This document shows, in pieces, positions 33,969 to 41,866 of a stretch of DNA of 64,000 nt; positions within the stretch are counted from its first letter, which is position 1, and each line of letters begins with the position of its first letter. Location: the NCBI GenBank assembly GCA_000733415.1, contig KL662192.1, forward strand, positions 174,587 through 238,586, given 5' to 3'. The position numbers and the translations under genes are program-made. Source of the stretch: [Leptolyngbya] sp. JSC-1. GTDB taxonomy: Bacteria; Cyanobacteriota; Cyanobacteriia; Elainellales; Elainellaceae. Below the pieces are notes generated by a model, which was not told the origin of the DNA, searched no databases, and saw only the letters and a program-made list of their open reading frames with translations.

Positions 33969-35495
33969 ATGAGGACGTGTAATCATTCTCAGGTGAATGG
34001 ACTGATGCCATCATTGCGAAACGCGATCGCTCATGTCTTGGGCAAACAAACATTGGGCAGACGAATTTCTCCAACGTCGCTTCAGTTTCGCTTAACCTTC
34101 GAGTTGATTACCCTCTCGATTTTAGGCGTCGGGAGTGTCACCCTTTGGGCAGGCTGGCGCATGGAACAAACCCTGATCTCTGCCCACAAACAAAACCTGG
34201 AATACATTGCCTCTCACTTTCCAGAGCAAGTTGAGTTATATCGCCAAGCTGGATCGGTTGAAGCTGGATCGGTTGAAACTGGATCGGTTGAAACGGGCAT
34301 CGAGCGAACCATTGACAAGCTTTCTACACCAGGACTGTTGATTTGGGTGCGGAGTCCGAATGGACAAATGATGTCCCGTTCCTCCGGGGTTAATATTCCC
34401 TCGCCTGATTTGATCAATGTCGTCGCCCAAACCGAAGTTCCAGCCCAGCCAACTGTCTTCCATTTTGACGATCGCTATGTCGTTCTGTGCGGCAATCCGT
34501 TGACGATTAACGGCAACCCCCTGGGGCAGGTCTACATCCTCAAAGACATTACCGACGATCAGCAGCGACTGAATGCCGGAGTGCGTAGTCTGGTCATCGT
34601 CAGTGTTGTGGCGGTTATACTCTTGATGATTGCGATCGCCAAACGCATTCGCCGGGCACTGCAACCCCTAGAACAGATGAGCCAGGTTGCCAGTGCGGTG
34701 TCGGCGGATGATTTGAGTGGGGCAAAGCTAGAGTTGCAACGAGCACCCGATGAAATTTTAGGACTGGCACAGGCATTTAACGACATGTTAGGTCGGCTAT
34801 CGGGATCCTGGGAGCAACAGCAGCAGTTTGTGGGCAATGTCTCGCACGAACTCCGCACCCCCCTGGCGGTGATTGCCGGATATCTGCAAAGTTTGTTGCG
34901 ACGGGGGGATAATTTAAGCCCGCATCAACAGCAAGCAGTCGCCACTGCTTCTGCGGAAGCCGAACGCACAATTCGCATGTTACAAGACTTGCTGGATCTG
35001 GCGCGAGCCGATCGCGGTAGTCTACATTTTCGCCTGACTCCCATTATGTTGAATACGCTGGTGGTAGAAGTGGCGGAGATGAGCCAGAAGGTGAGTCATC
35101 GACCGATTAAAGTATTGGCAACCGACGAGGATGTGATTGCCTGCGCTGACCAAGATCGCTTGCAACAAGTGTTAATCAACCTGGTGGATAATGCGATTAA
35201 GTATTCTGCCCCTGAGCAGGCAGTTGAGTTGATCTTGGAAAAGACGGAACAGCAGGCAGTGATTCATGTCCGCGATCGCGGCATCGGTATTCCCCTGGCT
35301 CACCAAAATCGGATCTTTGAGCGGTTTTATCGGGTGGATGAATCCATGACGCGATCGAGGGACGGAACGGGATTGGGGTTAGCGATCGCCAAAAGCTTGA
35401 TTGAAGGCATGGATGGGCGGATTTGCCTCCGGTCTAAACCCGGTGAGGGAAGTTTGTTTACAATTACGTTACCCCTTTGGAAGCCGCCATCATGA
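33969..35495 (+). CDS. sensor histidine kinase with HAMP
   Basis: 508 residues from ATG 33969, supported by AGGA at 7 bases; ATG 34005 is an alternative. Membrane helix 1 (about 45-65), an exported sensor domain of about 130 residues, helix 2 (about 203-222), HAMP, then HisKA with V-S-H-E-L-R-T-P-L (phospho-His) and HATPase with N-L-V-D-N-A-I-K, D-R-G-I-G-I-P and G-T-G-L-G-L-A-I. The sensor domain starts with a five-residue SVEAG/SVETG tandem repeat encoded by 15-bp units. The kinase stop overlaps the start of the OmpR-type regulator (ATGA), so they form a two-component pair. Confidence 0.92.
   Translation: MRTCNHSQVNGLMPSLRNAIAHVLGKQTLGRRISPTSLQFRLTFELITLSILGVGSVTLWAGWRMEQTLISAHKQNLEYIASHFPEQVELYRQAGSVEAGSVETGSVETGIERTIDKLSTPGLLIWVRSPNGQMMSRSSGVNIPSPDLINVVAQTEVPAQPTVFHFDDRYVVLCGNPLTINGNPLGQVYILKDITDDQQRLNAGVRSLVIVSVVAVILLMIAIAKRIRRALQPLEQMSQVASAVSADDLSGAKLELQRAPDEILGLAQAFNDMLGRLSGSWEQQQQFVGNVSHELRTPLAVIAGYLQSLLRRGDNLSPHQQQAVATASAEAERTIRMLQDLLDLARADRGSLHFRLTPIMLNTLVVEVAEMSQKVSHRPIKVLATDEDVIACADQDRLQQVLINLVDNAIKYSAPEQAVELILEKTEQQAVIHVRDRGIGIPLAHQNRIFERFYRVDESMTRSRDGTGLGLAIAKSLIEGMDGRICLRSKPGEGSLFTITLPLWKPPS
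34248..34292 (+). repeat. 15-bp tandem repeat inside the kinase gene
   Basis: Three units of GCTGGATCGGTTGAA (the third starts ACT) keep the reading frame and add Ser-Val-Glu-Ala/Thr-Gly repeats to the sensor domain. Slippage could change their number. Confidence 0.8.
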
Positions 35496-36172
35496 CTGCT
35501 CACATTCTCCTGGTTGAAGATGATCCAAAGCTGGCAGAGTTTGTGGAAGCGGAACTCAGCTTGGAAGGGTATCGCGTCACCGTTGCAGCCAATGGCATGG
35601 ATGGGTTGAATCTGGCACGGGAGACTCAACCGGATCTGTTGATTTTAGATTGGATGTTACCAGGCATGTCTGGGCTGGATGTTTGTATGCGATTGCGTTC
35701 AACCGGGGTGCAAGCACCCGTGATTATGTTGACGGCAAAAGACGAAATTGCCGATCGCGTTGTGGGGCTAAACGCCGGAGCCGATGATTATGTCACCAAG
35801 CCTTTTAGCATCGAAGAGCTACTGGCAAGGGTGAAGGCTCACTTGCGCCGTGTTCACCCAAACGATCCGGATCATTTGGAGTTTGAAGATTTAACACTCA
35901 ACTGCATCACCCGTGAAGTCTATCGCGATCGTCAGTTTATTCAACTCACTGCTAAAGAATTTGACTTGTTAGAGTTCCTGATGCGCCATCCCCGCCAAGT
36001 GCTGACCCGCGACCAAATTTTGGAAAAGGTTTGGGGATATGACTTTATGGGTGAGTCAAATATTATTGAGGTTTACATTCGAGCGTTACGGATTAAGTTG
36101 GAAGCAGATAACCCTAAACGCCTGATCCATACCATTCGTGGTGTGGGCTATGTGCTGCGCGGCAATCTCTAG
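35492..36172 (+). CDS. OmpR/PhoB-family response regulator
   Basis: A 226-residue protein. ATG 35492 overlaps the kinase stop by the ATGA overlap, which suggests translational coupling. The receiver domain has E-D-D, phospho-Asp in L-I-L-D-W-M-L-P, L-T-A-K and Y-V-T-K-P-F; the C-terminal winged helix has L-T-A-K-E-F-D-L-L-E-F-L-M-R-H-P, V-x-V-Y-I-R-A-L-R-I-K and T-I-R-G-V-G-Y-V-L. It binds DNA when phosphorylated by the upstream kinase. The trigger is unknown; manganese, nickel, light or nitrogen signals are all known for related cyanobacterial pairs. Confidence 0.93.
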   Translation: MTAHILLVEDDPKLAEFVEAELSLEGYRVTVAANGMDGLNLARETQPDLLILDWMLPGMSGLDVCMRLRSTGVQAPVIMLTAKDEIADRVVGLNAGADDYVTKPFSIEELLARVKAHLRRVHPNDPDHLEFEDLTLNCITREVYRDRQFIQLTAKEFDLLEFLMRHPRQVLTRDQILEKVWGYDFMGESNIIEVYIRALRIKLEADNPKRLIHTIRGVGYVLRGNL

Positions 36173-36180
36173 TTCCCCAG

Positions 36181-36384
36181 CTATTCCTTTCTCCGTACGT
36201 CACTCATGTATTGACCGTGAACATTGACCGAATAGGGAACACAGTAGGTTACCAGAGCAGAAATCCAGCGATCGCGGCTCAGTTTCCCCTTGAGCAATGC
36301 ATGACCCTGATTAATGGCAAACAGAATTGAACCGACCACCAGTGCCACCTTCAACCCCGTTGGCCCAAACTTAGGATTGACCAA
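36181..36384 (-). CDS. nrtS: NrtS-like small membrane protein (nitrate/nitrite transport), start disturbed
   Basis: 67 residues in the frame reading V-N-P-K-F-G-P-T-G-L-K-V-A-L-V-V-G-S-I-L-F-A-I-N-Q-G-H-A-L, then R-D-R-W-I-S-A-L-V-T-Y-C-V-P-Y. I recall this as the small cyanobacterial NrtS transporter family (memory, not searched). Two hydrophobic helices. The only available start is TTG 36384 without a visible ribosome binding site, and the DNA directly upstream is the 3' part of a TnpB element, so the native promoter and start may be lost. It ends 8 bases from the convergent regulator gene. Confidence 0.6.
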   Translation of the reverse strand: MVNPKFGPTGLKVALVVGSILFAINQGHALLKGKLSRDRWISALVTYCVPYSVNVHGQYMSDVRRKE

Positions 36385-36389
36385 ACTCG

Positions 36390-37800
36390 CGCTATATCCC
36401 GTGAAGTACCCGACGCTGTACGCCTACGGCGGGGCAAAGCCCTATGCAAGCAATACAGCGCGGGCTTCTCTAATCAACCGCGACCGCCTCGGAGAGGGTA
36501 GACTTACGCCTTCCTCCCTTTGGTCTTACGTCGCGTCCTAGAGCAGTAGACCCACTTCCTGAGTCCAATATCCGCAAGCCTTCATTTCTGATGTTGATCG
36601 CTGCATTGATGTCTCTGTCATGCCGTTCTTGGCAATGAGGACAGACAAAAGAACGAACTGAGAGATCCATCTTCTCTAGCGGCAGCAGTGTGTTTGAGCA
36701 AAGGTGAGAGCTAGGAAAGAATCGTCCAATCTCCAGATAAACCTTGCCCTCAAACTCTGCTTTGTATTTGAGCATGGTACAAAACTGTCCCCAGCCCACA
36801 TCGCAGATCGCTTTGGCGAGATTGTGATTCTTTACCATGTTCTTAACTGTTAGATCTTCCACCACAATCACTTGGTTTTCGTTCACTATCTTGCGGGATA
36901 GCTTATGATGGAAATCTTCTCTTACACGTGCAATTTTGCTATGCACTTTGGCAACTTTTAACCGTGCTTTATTTCGGTTTTTGCTGCCCTTCTTGCGTCT
37001 AGATAGTTTGCGTTGCTTCCGTTTCAGATTACGCTCATGTTTTTTGAGGTGACGAGGATTCGCATACTTTGAACCGTCAGAGGTGATAGCAAAGTCTGTT
37101 AACCCCAAGTCAATCCCAATCGCCTTACCTTCACGGGAAAATTCAGGCTTAACTGTTCCGTCTTCAATCAACAGGGAAGCAAAATATTTCCCGTCTGGAT
37201 TCCTAGACACCGTAACAGTCTTGATAGTCCCTTCAATCGGTCTGTGAATCTTGGCTGCAACAATACCCAGCAATCCGGGAAACTTAATCGCAGATTCAGA
37301 TACCACTTTGACATTTTGAGGAAATTGAACCGACTGCTTGTGATGTTTTGATTTGAAGTTGGGGTACTTTGATCTACCCTCAAAAAAGTTCTGAAACGCT
37401 TGTGACAGATTCAATACTGATTGCTGCAAGCATTGTGAATAACATTCTTTCAGCCATTCATGCTCAAGCTTTAAGGTTGGAATCTGTTTTTTCATGGTGA
37501 AAGCAGAAACCCCCTTACCTGTCGTTTTATACGTTTCCGTCATAACCGATAGGCAATGATTCCACAGCCATCGAGTACAGCCAAAATGCTTGGCTAGAGT
37601 GATGAACTGCTCATCTGTGGGATAAATTCTGACCTTGATTACTTTCATCATGCCTCTAGTTTAGCACAAACCTAGCAATGTGATAAAACATTGTTTGCTG
37701 TGTTGCATGACAAATTGTTCGCCTACGGCTCACGCGCCTCTCATCCCGACGCTGACTGAAGCGGTACAGCGCGGGGCTTCCCGTCTAATAGCTAAAGCTT
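36390..37800 (-). mobile_element. IS200/IS605-type element with tnpB only
   Basis: Both flanks of the tnpB gene share imperfect sequence such as GCCTACGGC, CCCGACGCTG and TACAGCGCGGGCTTC (36410-36470, and 37720-37785 as TACAGCGCGGGGCTTC). That is the layout of IS605 left and right ends with hairpins. There is no tnpA transposase gene, so it moves only with help in trans. The guide-type RNA expected from such elements would be transcribed from the right part around 36390-36550. Exact ends are not resolved. Confidence 0.65.
36470..37651 (-). CDS. tnpB: TnpB-family RNA-guided nuclease
   Basis: A 393-residue protein; the start may be the second Met at 37648. The helical N-terminal OrfB_IS605 domain is followed by the RuvC-like core: G-I-D-L-G-L-T-D-F-A-I (first Asp), V-V-E-D-L-T-V-K-N-M (Glu) and D-R-D-I-N-A-A-I-N-I (last Asp). 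In the zinc-ribbon region the second pair C-P-H-C is present but the first pair is C-S-N-T, with one Cys lost; the fold may be weaker. TnpB cuts DNA guided by an RNA from the element end. All three catalytic residues are kept, so activity is plausible. Confidence 0.87.
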   Translation of the reverse strand: MMKVIKVRIYPTDEQFITLAKHFGCTRWLWNHCLSVMTETYKTTGKGVSAFTMKKQIPTLKLEHEWLKECYSQCLQQSVLNLSQAFQNFFEGRSKYPNFKSKHHKQSVQFPQNVKVVSESAIKFPGLLGIVAAKIHRPIEGTIKTVTVSRNPDGKYFASLLIEDGTVKPEFSREGKAIGIDLGLTDFAITSDGSKYANPRHLKKHERNLKRKQRKLSRRKKGSKNRNKARLKVAKVHSKIARVREDFHHKLSRKIVNENQVIVVEDLTVKNMVKNHNLAKAICDVGWGQFCTMLKYKAEFEGKVYLEIGRFFPSSHLCSNTLLPLEKMDLSVRSFVCPHCQERHDRDINAAINIRNEGLRILDSGSGSTALGRDVRPKGGRRKSTLSEAVAVD

Positions 37801-37821
37801 GCTTTCATTGGAGTTTCTGAA

Positions 37822-38640
37822 TCAGGAAGGACCTACGGGCTGCGGTTGACGTTGTGGAGCAGGAAGGCTAGAAACCCCCGTTGTCCAGAACCCTGTGCGA
37901 AGGGGTTCAATAAAAATCGGGTCAACGCCCTCTTGCTCCAGCGTTTCCGCCCATGCTCGATAGTCATATTCCACCCGTTGAATAGTAGCTGTAATTTGTC
38001 CATCCGCCACCGTGAGTAACGCATAATGAACAGCCGGATCACCATCGTGATCGGGTTTGCCAACAACTCCACAGTTCACTGCAAACCGTCCATTGTTTAA
38101 CGGGCGAATCCAGGGTAATCCAGAGTGAGTGCAGATAAACCCCACAATATCAAATTCATCCAACCATTGATTTAAGCGGCGATCGCTCAGTTCCGATTCG
38201 TATAAAAATTCGTTGGTTTGAGCTGGGCTGCCATGACACAGCAGCACTCGCCCAGCGGAAGTGGTGAGAATTGCTGCATCGGGTAGGGTCCCTAGCCATT
38301 GACGATGTGCCTCACTCAAACCCTCCATTGCATAGGCAAATGCCATACAGCTTAACCGCTCGTCTTCTGGCGAAGCATAGCCACAGCCGCAGGTCAGCAA
38401 TCCAGCCGCTGCCTGCTGTTCGTGATTCCCTGCAATCAAAACATGAAACTGTTGTTGTAGCTGCTGCACCACTTCGTCACTATGTCCACAACACCCGATC
38501 GCATCTCCTAGAAATAAAAACGATTCACACTGATGGGTTTTAGCGTCGTTAAGGCAAGCTTCAAGAGCAGGCACATTGCCATAGATACCTCCCATTGCGG
38601 CGAATCGTTGGACGGCCTCGCAATTGTAGATGGGCAGCAT
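37822..38640 (-). CDS. metallophosphoesterase-like protein with altered first metal motif
   Basis: 272 residues from ATG 38640 (GAGG 8 bases upstream; a GTG lies three codons earlier). Calcineurin-type motifs are: the first motif G-G-I-Y-G-N in place of D-x-H-G-N, then L-F-L-G-D, A-G-N-H-E, L-C-H-G-S-P and C-T-H-S-G. So the Asp and His of motif I are Gly and Tyr. A cyanobacterial subgroup with a similar GGxYxN motif may exist (recalled). The gene follows phnC by 38 bases on the same strand and is the last gene of the phn operon, suggesting a role in phosphonate or phosphite use (inference). Confidence 0.75.
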   Translation of the reverse strand: MLPIYNCEAVQRFAAMGGIYGNVPALEACLNDAKTHQCESFLFLGDAIGCCGHSDEVVQQLQQQFHVLIAGNHEQQAAAGLLTCGCGYASPEDERLSCMAFAYAMEGLSEAHRQWLGTLPDAAILTTSAGRVLLCHGSPAQTNEFLYESELSDRRLNQWLDEFDIVGFICTHSGLPWIRPLNNGRFAVNCGVVGKPDHDGDPAVHYALLTVADGQITATIQRVEYDYRAWAETLEQEGVDPIFIEPLRTGFWTTGVSSLPAPQRQPQPVGPS

Positions 38641-38678
38641 GATCGTCACCTCTGTTACCCGAAACTTCTAACAAGTAC

Positions 38679-39413
38679 TCAGAACTTATAAATTAAAGCA
38701 GCATCCGCATCACGAAACTGATGCGCCGGAACATCTAGAACCAATTTGCCTGCCTGCATACCCAAAATTCGATCGCTATACTGCGTTGCTAACTCAACCT
38801 GGTGTAGATTGCAGAGAATCGTCATGCCTTCCTGCTCACAGAGCGATCGCAACAGTCGCAGCACTACATGGGTTGTTTCAGGGTCAAGGCTGGCAACAGG
38901 CTCATCGGCTAGAAGCAACCGAGCGTTTTGGGTGAGGGCACGGGCAATCGCCACTCGCTGCTGTTGTCCGCCAGAGAGGCGATCGGCTCGTTGAAAGGCA
39001 ACTTCTAGTAATTGCACCCGTTCTAAGGCGGCTAGACCCTCCCGCAATAAACTCTTGGGAAATTGATTGGTCAAACATCGCCAGAGCGGTAATTCAGCTA
39101 AGCGACCACCCAGACAATTTTCGAGGGCTGTGCGCCGTCGCACCAGGTTAAATTGTTGAGCAATCGTAGCAATTTGAGTCCGTGCCTGTCGCAACTCCAG
39201 TGCAGAACAGTGAGTCAGATTCTGTCCTTGAAACCAGACCTGTCCAGCATCAGGACGGGACAGTTGCAGCAGGCAACGCAGCAACGTTGTCTTTCCCGCC
39301 CCACTCGATCCCAAAATGGCCGTAAAGGTGTGGGGAATGATCTGAAAGCTCAGATTTTGCAGGGCAAAATGGCTGCGGGAGTAGGATTTGGTCAGGTTTT
39401 CCACGGTGATCAT
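38679..39413 (-). CDS. phnC: phosphonate-type ABC transporter ATPase
   Basis: 244 residues. Walker A G-S-S-G-A-G-K-T-T, signature L-S-G-G-Q-Q-Q-R-V-A-I-A-R-A-L, Walker B L-L-L-A-D-E-P, and the switch His in N-L-H-Q-V. A phosphonate/phosphite-type importer ATPase (PhnC), acting with the phnD and phnE products. It starts 13 bases after the phnE stop; the downstream phosphoesterase gene is 38 bases away. The whole set phnD-phnE-phnC-phosphoesterase lies on the minus strand. Confidence 0.9.
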   Translation of the reverse strand: MITVENLTKSYSRSHFALQNLSFQIIPHTFTAILGSSGAGKTTLLRCLLQLSRPDAGQVWFQGQNLTHCSALELRQARTQIATIAQQFNLVRRRTALENCLGGRLAELPLWRCLTNQFPKSLLREGLAALERVQLLEVAFQRADRLSGGQQQRVAIARALTQNARLLLADEPVASLDPETTHVVLRLLRSLCEQEGMTILCNLHQVELATQYSDRILGMQAGKLVLDVPAHQFRDADAALIYKF

Positions 39414-39426
39414 CGGCTGCTATCTC

Positions 39427-40281
39427 TTATTTCAATCGCTGGCGCAGGTAAGCGCTGAGGGCATCAATCAGGCTGACCATTGCCAGAATCAACAGCAAAA
39501 TAGTGCAGAGGCGCGGGAAATCGAGTAGCTTGAGACTGACCAGAAGTTCATAGCCAATGCCGCCCGCCCCCACAATTCCCAGAATGACGGAAGACCGGAC
39601 GTTGAATTCCCACAGGTACAAACTAATTCCGACCAATCCTGGTAGGGCTTCGGGTAAGACGGCAAAGGTAAAGGTGCGGAGGCGATCGCTCCCGGTCGCT
39701 TCAATCGCTTCGATCGGTTCATTGGGTAGAGACTCCAGCACCTCCGCATAGAGTTTTGCCATTGATCCAGTGGTGTGGAACGCTACGCCCAAGGCTCCCG
39801 CAAAGGGTCCTAGCCCAACAATCGACACAAAGAAGAGGGCAAAAATAGCCGTATCAATGCCGCGCAACAGATTGAGCAATCCCCGCAGAGGTGTCGCTAA
39901 CCACCGCACTGGGGTAATGTTTCGCGCTACTAACAGGGCTAACGGAATTGCTACCCCGATCGCACAGCCTGTGCCAATGATGGCGATCGCCAGGGTTTCC
40001 CAGATGGCTTCTAGAAAGATCGGTAACTCTGAAAAGTCAGGTGGAAATAGGCGAGACAGCCATTCTCCGACGGTAGGGAGGCGTTGCCAAAACTGGACTA
40101 AATCGACTTTGGCAGTCCGGGCACTGGCAATCAACAGTGCGACCGCCAGTATGCCCCAAAAACTACGCTGTAATAGCGTCCAAAGTCCTCCTCGCCGTCG
40201 TTGCTCTGATGCCAGCAGTGCGTCTAAATCAGGGGAGTCGTCGGCTGAATTAACGTTGGGCTTTGTCAATGGAACGGTCAT
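39427..40281 (-). CDS. phnE: phosphonate-type ABC transporter permease
   Basis: 284 residues, six or so membrane helices, with the BPD-transport permease loop E-A-I-E-A-T-G-S-D-R-L-R-T-F-T-F. This and the E-T-L-A-I-A-I-I-G-T region identify PhnE/PtxC-type permeases. The gene overlaps the end of phnD by 4 bases (40278-40281), so translation is probably coupled. It forms the channel of the importer. Confidence 0.9.
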   Translation of the reverse strand: MTVPLTKPNVNSADDSPDLDALLASEQRRRGGLWTLLQRSFWGILAVALLIASARTAKVDLVQFWQRLPTVGEWLSRLFPPDFSELPIFLEAIWETLAIAIIGTGCAIGVAIPLALLVARNITPVRWLATPLRGLLNLLRGIDTAIFALFFVSIVGLGPFAGALGVAFHTTGSMAKLYAEVLESLPNEPIEAIEATGSDRLRTFTFAVLPEALPGLVGISLYLWEFNVRSSVILGIVGAGGIGYELLVSLKLLDFPRLCTILLLILAMVSLIDALSAYLRQRLK

Positions 40282-41237
40282 TTTAGCTTGCCAACCGACA
40301 CTCCTGCTTGCTGAATCGGCGCGTAGTTGCTGCCATCCGATGCAATGAATCCGGTATAGTTGGTTGGCAGTAGGGCTTTAGCCTGGTCTGGAGGGAGATT
40401 GACCAATGCCTTTTGCAGCTGCGTTTTAATCTCCTCTGGGAAATCACCCCGCACCACGATCGGGTCATTGGGCAACGGGTCTGATTGCCAGATGATTTTA
40501 AGCTGGCTTTTGTCGATTCTGCCTTCAGCGGTCAAGACATCCAGGTTGCGATCGTAGTCTGAAGCAATGTCTACCTGATTACTCAGTACTCCGATCGCCT
40601 GGGCTGCGTGGCTCGCACCCTCGGTATAGTCAAAGATGGTTTTGGGATCGAGATTGCGTCGCTTAAATTCGGCTTGCGGAATCAACCAACCCGATGTCGA
40701 TCCGACATCTGCCAAACTCAGTTTTAGTTTCGTGCCGCTTTGCTGACTCTGGGCGATCGCTTCATCCAACGTATTAAACGGCGCATCGGCCCTTGCCATC
40801 AACACAGAGTAGTAGGTTGGTTTGTCTTTGTATTTGACGGTGGCAATCACCTGCAAAGACGGATCATTATGTTTTGCCAGCACATAGCCCCAGGGACCTA
40901 ACCAGGCCACATCCAGAGTGCGCGATCGGAGTGCCTCCGAGATGCCAATCCAATCGTCGGCAACAGTAACTTCAGCAGGCAACTTCACCTGTTCTGCCAG
41001 CGTGTTGAACAATGGCTCAAACTGTTTGCGATTTTCGTTAGGTGTGGGGAAGTAAGGTCCTACCCCAAACGTGAGTTGCGTCAATGGGGTAGCGTCAGGA
41101 GCGTTAGCGGGACTCTGGGTTGTGGGCGTGGGCGTGGGCGTACAAGCTACTACCACAAGCATTGCCATCATGCCCAATAAAACGCTCTGCATCCAGCGAT
41201 CTTTAAACATTTTGCGAGAAGGATTAATATCAATCAT
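40278..41237 (-). CDS. phnD: phosphonate/phosphite-binding lipoprotein
   Basis: About 319 residues from ATG 41237 (AGAAGA upstream; ATG 41210 is possible). The signal peptide has lipobox V-V-V-A-C, then a T-P-T-P-T linker. The solute-binding domain shows F-G-V-G-P-Y-F-P-T, L-D-V-A-W-L-G-P-W-G-Y, S-T-S-G-W-L-I-P and a Y-x-E-G-x-S-H-A segment, typical of PhnD/PtxB-like proteins. It binds a phosphonate, phosphite or related oxyanion in the periplasm and delivers it to PhnE/PhnC. First gene of the operon; the family B MITE lies upstream, outside the coding sequence. Confidence 0.88.
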   Translation of the reverse strand: MIDINPSRKMFKDRWMQSVLLGMMAMLVVVACTPTPTPTTQSPANAPDATPLTQLTFGVGPYFPTPNENRKQFEPLFNTLAEQVKLPAEVTVADDWIGISEALRSRTLDVAWLGPWGYVLAKHNDPSLQVIATVKYKDKPTYYSVLMARADAPFNTLDEAIAQSQQSGTKLKLSLADVGSTSGWLIPQAEFKRRNLDPKTIFDYTEGASHAAQAIGVLSNQVDIASDYDRNLDVLTAEGRIDKSQLKIIWQSDPLPNDPIVVRGDFPEEIKTQLQKALVNLPPDQAKALLPTNYTGFIASDGSNYAPIQQAGVSVGKLK

Positions 41238-41306
41238 TCTTCTGAGGATAGAGGAATTGGGACGCTCAAGATGAGTGCTAGATAAGAATCTAAAGACGGA
41301 GATCAA

Positions 41307-41629
41307 ATATTACTGTAGGCGGTGTGCTTGCAAAGGAGAGGTTTTATGAATCGCTTATCAAAGCTTTAGGTGGCATTGCTGAATTGGGGTATGAATCGTG
41401 GCGTTGCTGTAACGTTGGTAGCCCCCTTTTCTGGCATGCCCGTTACGGCTATATGCTGGGGGACTTTGAAAGGTCCGGTTCCCTCCAGAATTGGGGGGCT
41501 AGGGGGGCAGTTCATACCTCTATTCAGCAACGCCCTTTAGGTCTTAACGGTGCTAATAATCTGTCAAGAAGGAAATGAGGCATAAAGTCACTTCCGTTCA
41601 CTCAGTTTAGGGTCAGGACCAATGTTAGC
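41307..41629. other. intergenic region with family B MITE
   Basis: Upstream of phnD. It holds the 163-bp MITE with its 8-bp target copies and no gene; the open frame across 41324-41578 is made of the element itself. Confidence 0.6.
41372..41534. mobile_element. MITE family B, copy 1, with 8-bp target duplication
   Basis: 163 bp. The left end is GGCATTGCTGAATTGGGG and the right end, reversed, GGCGTTGCTGAATAGAGG. Imperfect inverted repeats extend about 24 bp. CTTTAGGT occurs directly before (41364-41371) and directly after (41535-41542), a perfect 8-bp target duplication. Non-coding, so it needs a transposase elsewhere. Confidence 0.85.
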
Positions 41630-41791
41630 TCAGACCGCAATTCGCGATTTACAGGCTGCCGCTCTAACTTCTAGCTCAGTTATATCTGGGTTCGAGGTGG
41701 GGCGGTTTTGTAACCAGGCGAAGAAAGTAGCTGCACCGAGTAGAACTAAGGTGATCAATCCGACGAGTTGAAGCATGATACTGTATCGCAT
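41630..41791 (-). CDS. small single-helix membrane protein, uncertain
   Basis: 53 residues from ATG 41791, with one hydrophobic helix (V-G-L-I-T-L-V-L-L-G-A-A-T-F-F-A-W-L) and a short polar tail. The longer frame upstream runs through A/T-rich repeat sequence. No family recognised; it may be a genuine small membrane protein next to the reductase, or chance. Confidence 0.35.
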   Translation of the reverse strand: MRYSIMLQLVGLITLVLLGAATFFAWLQNRPTSNPDITELEVRAAACKSRIAV

Positions 41792-41866
41792 AATACTTAG
41801 ATAAATGAGTAAATAAATGGGTAAATGGATGAATAGGGTATAGGGCAATGGGAGAACCGTCAGCTT

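Noticed and set aside
41324..41578. 84-codon open frame upstream of phnD
   Set aside because: It runs through the family B MITE and both of its target duplications; no protein-like composition.
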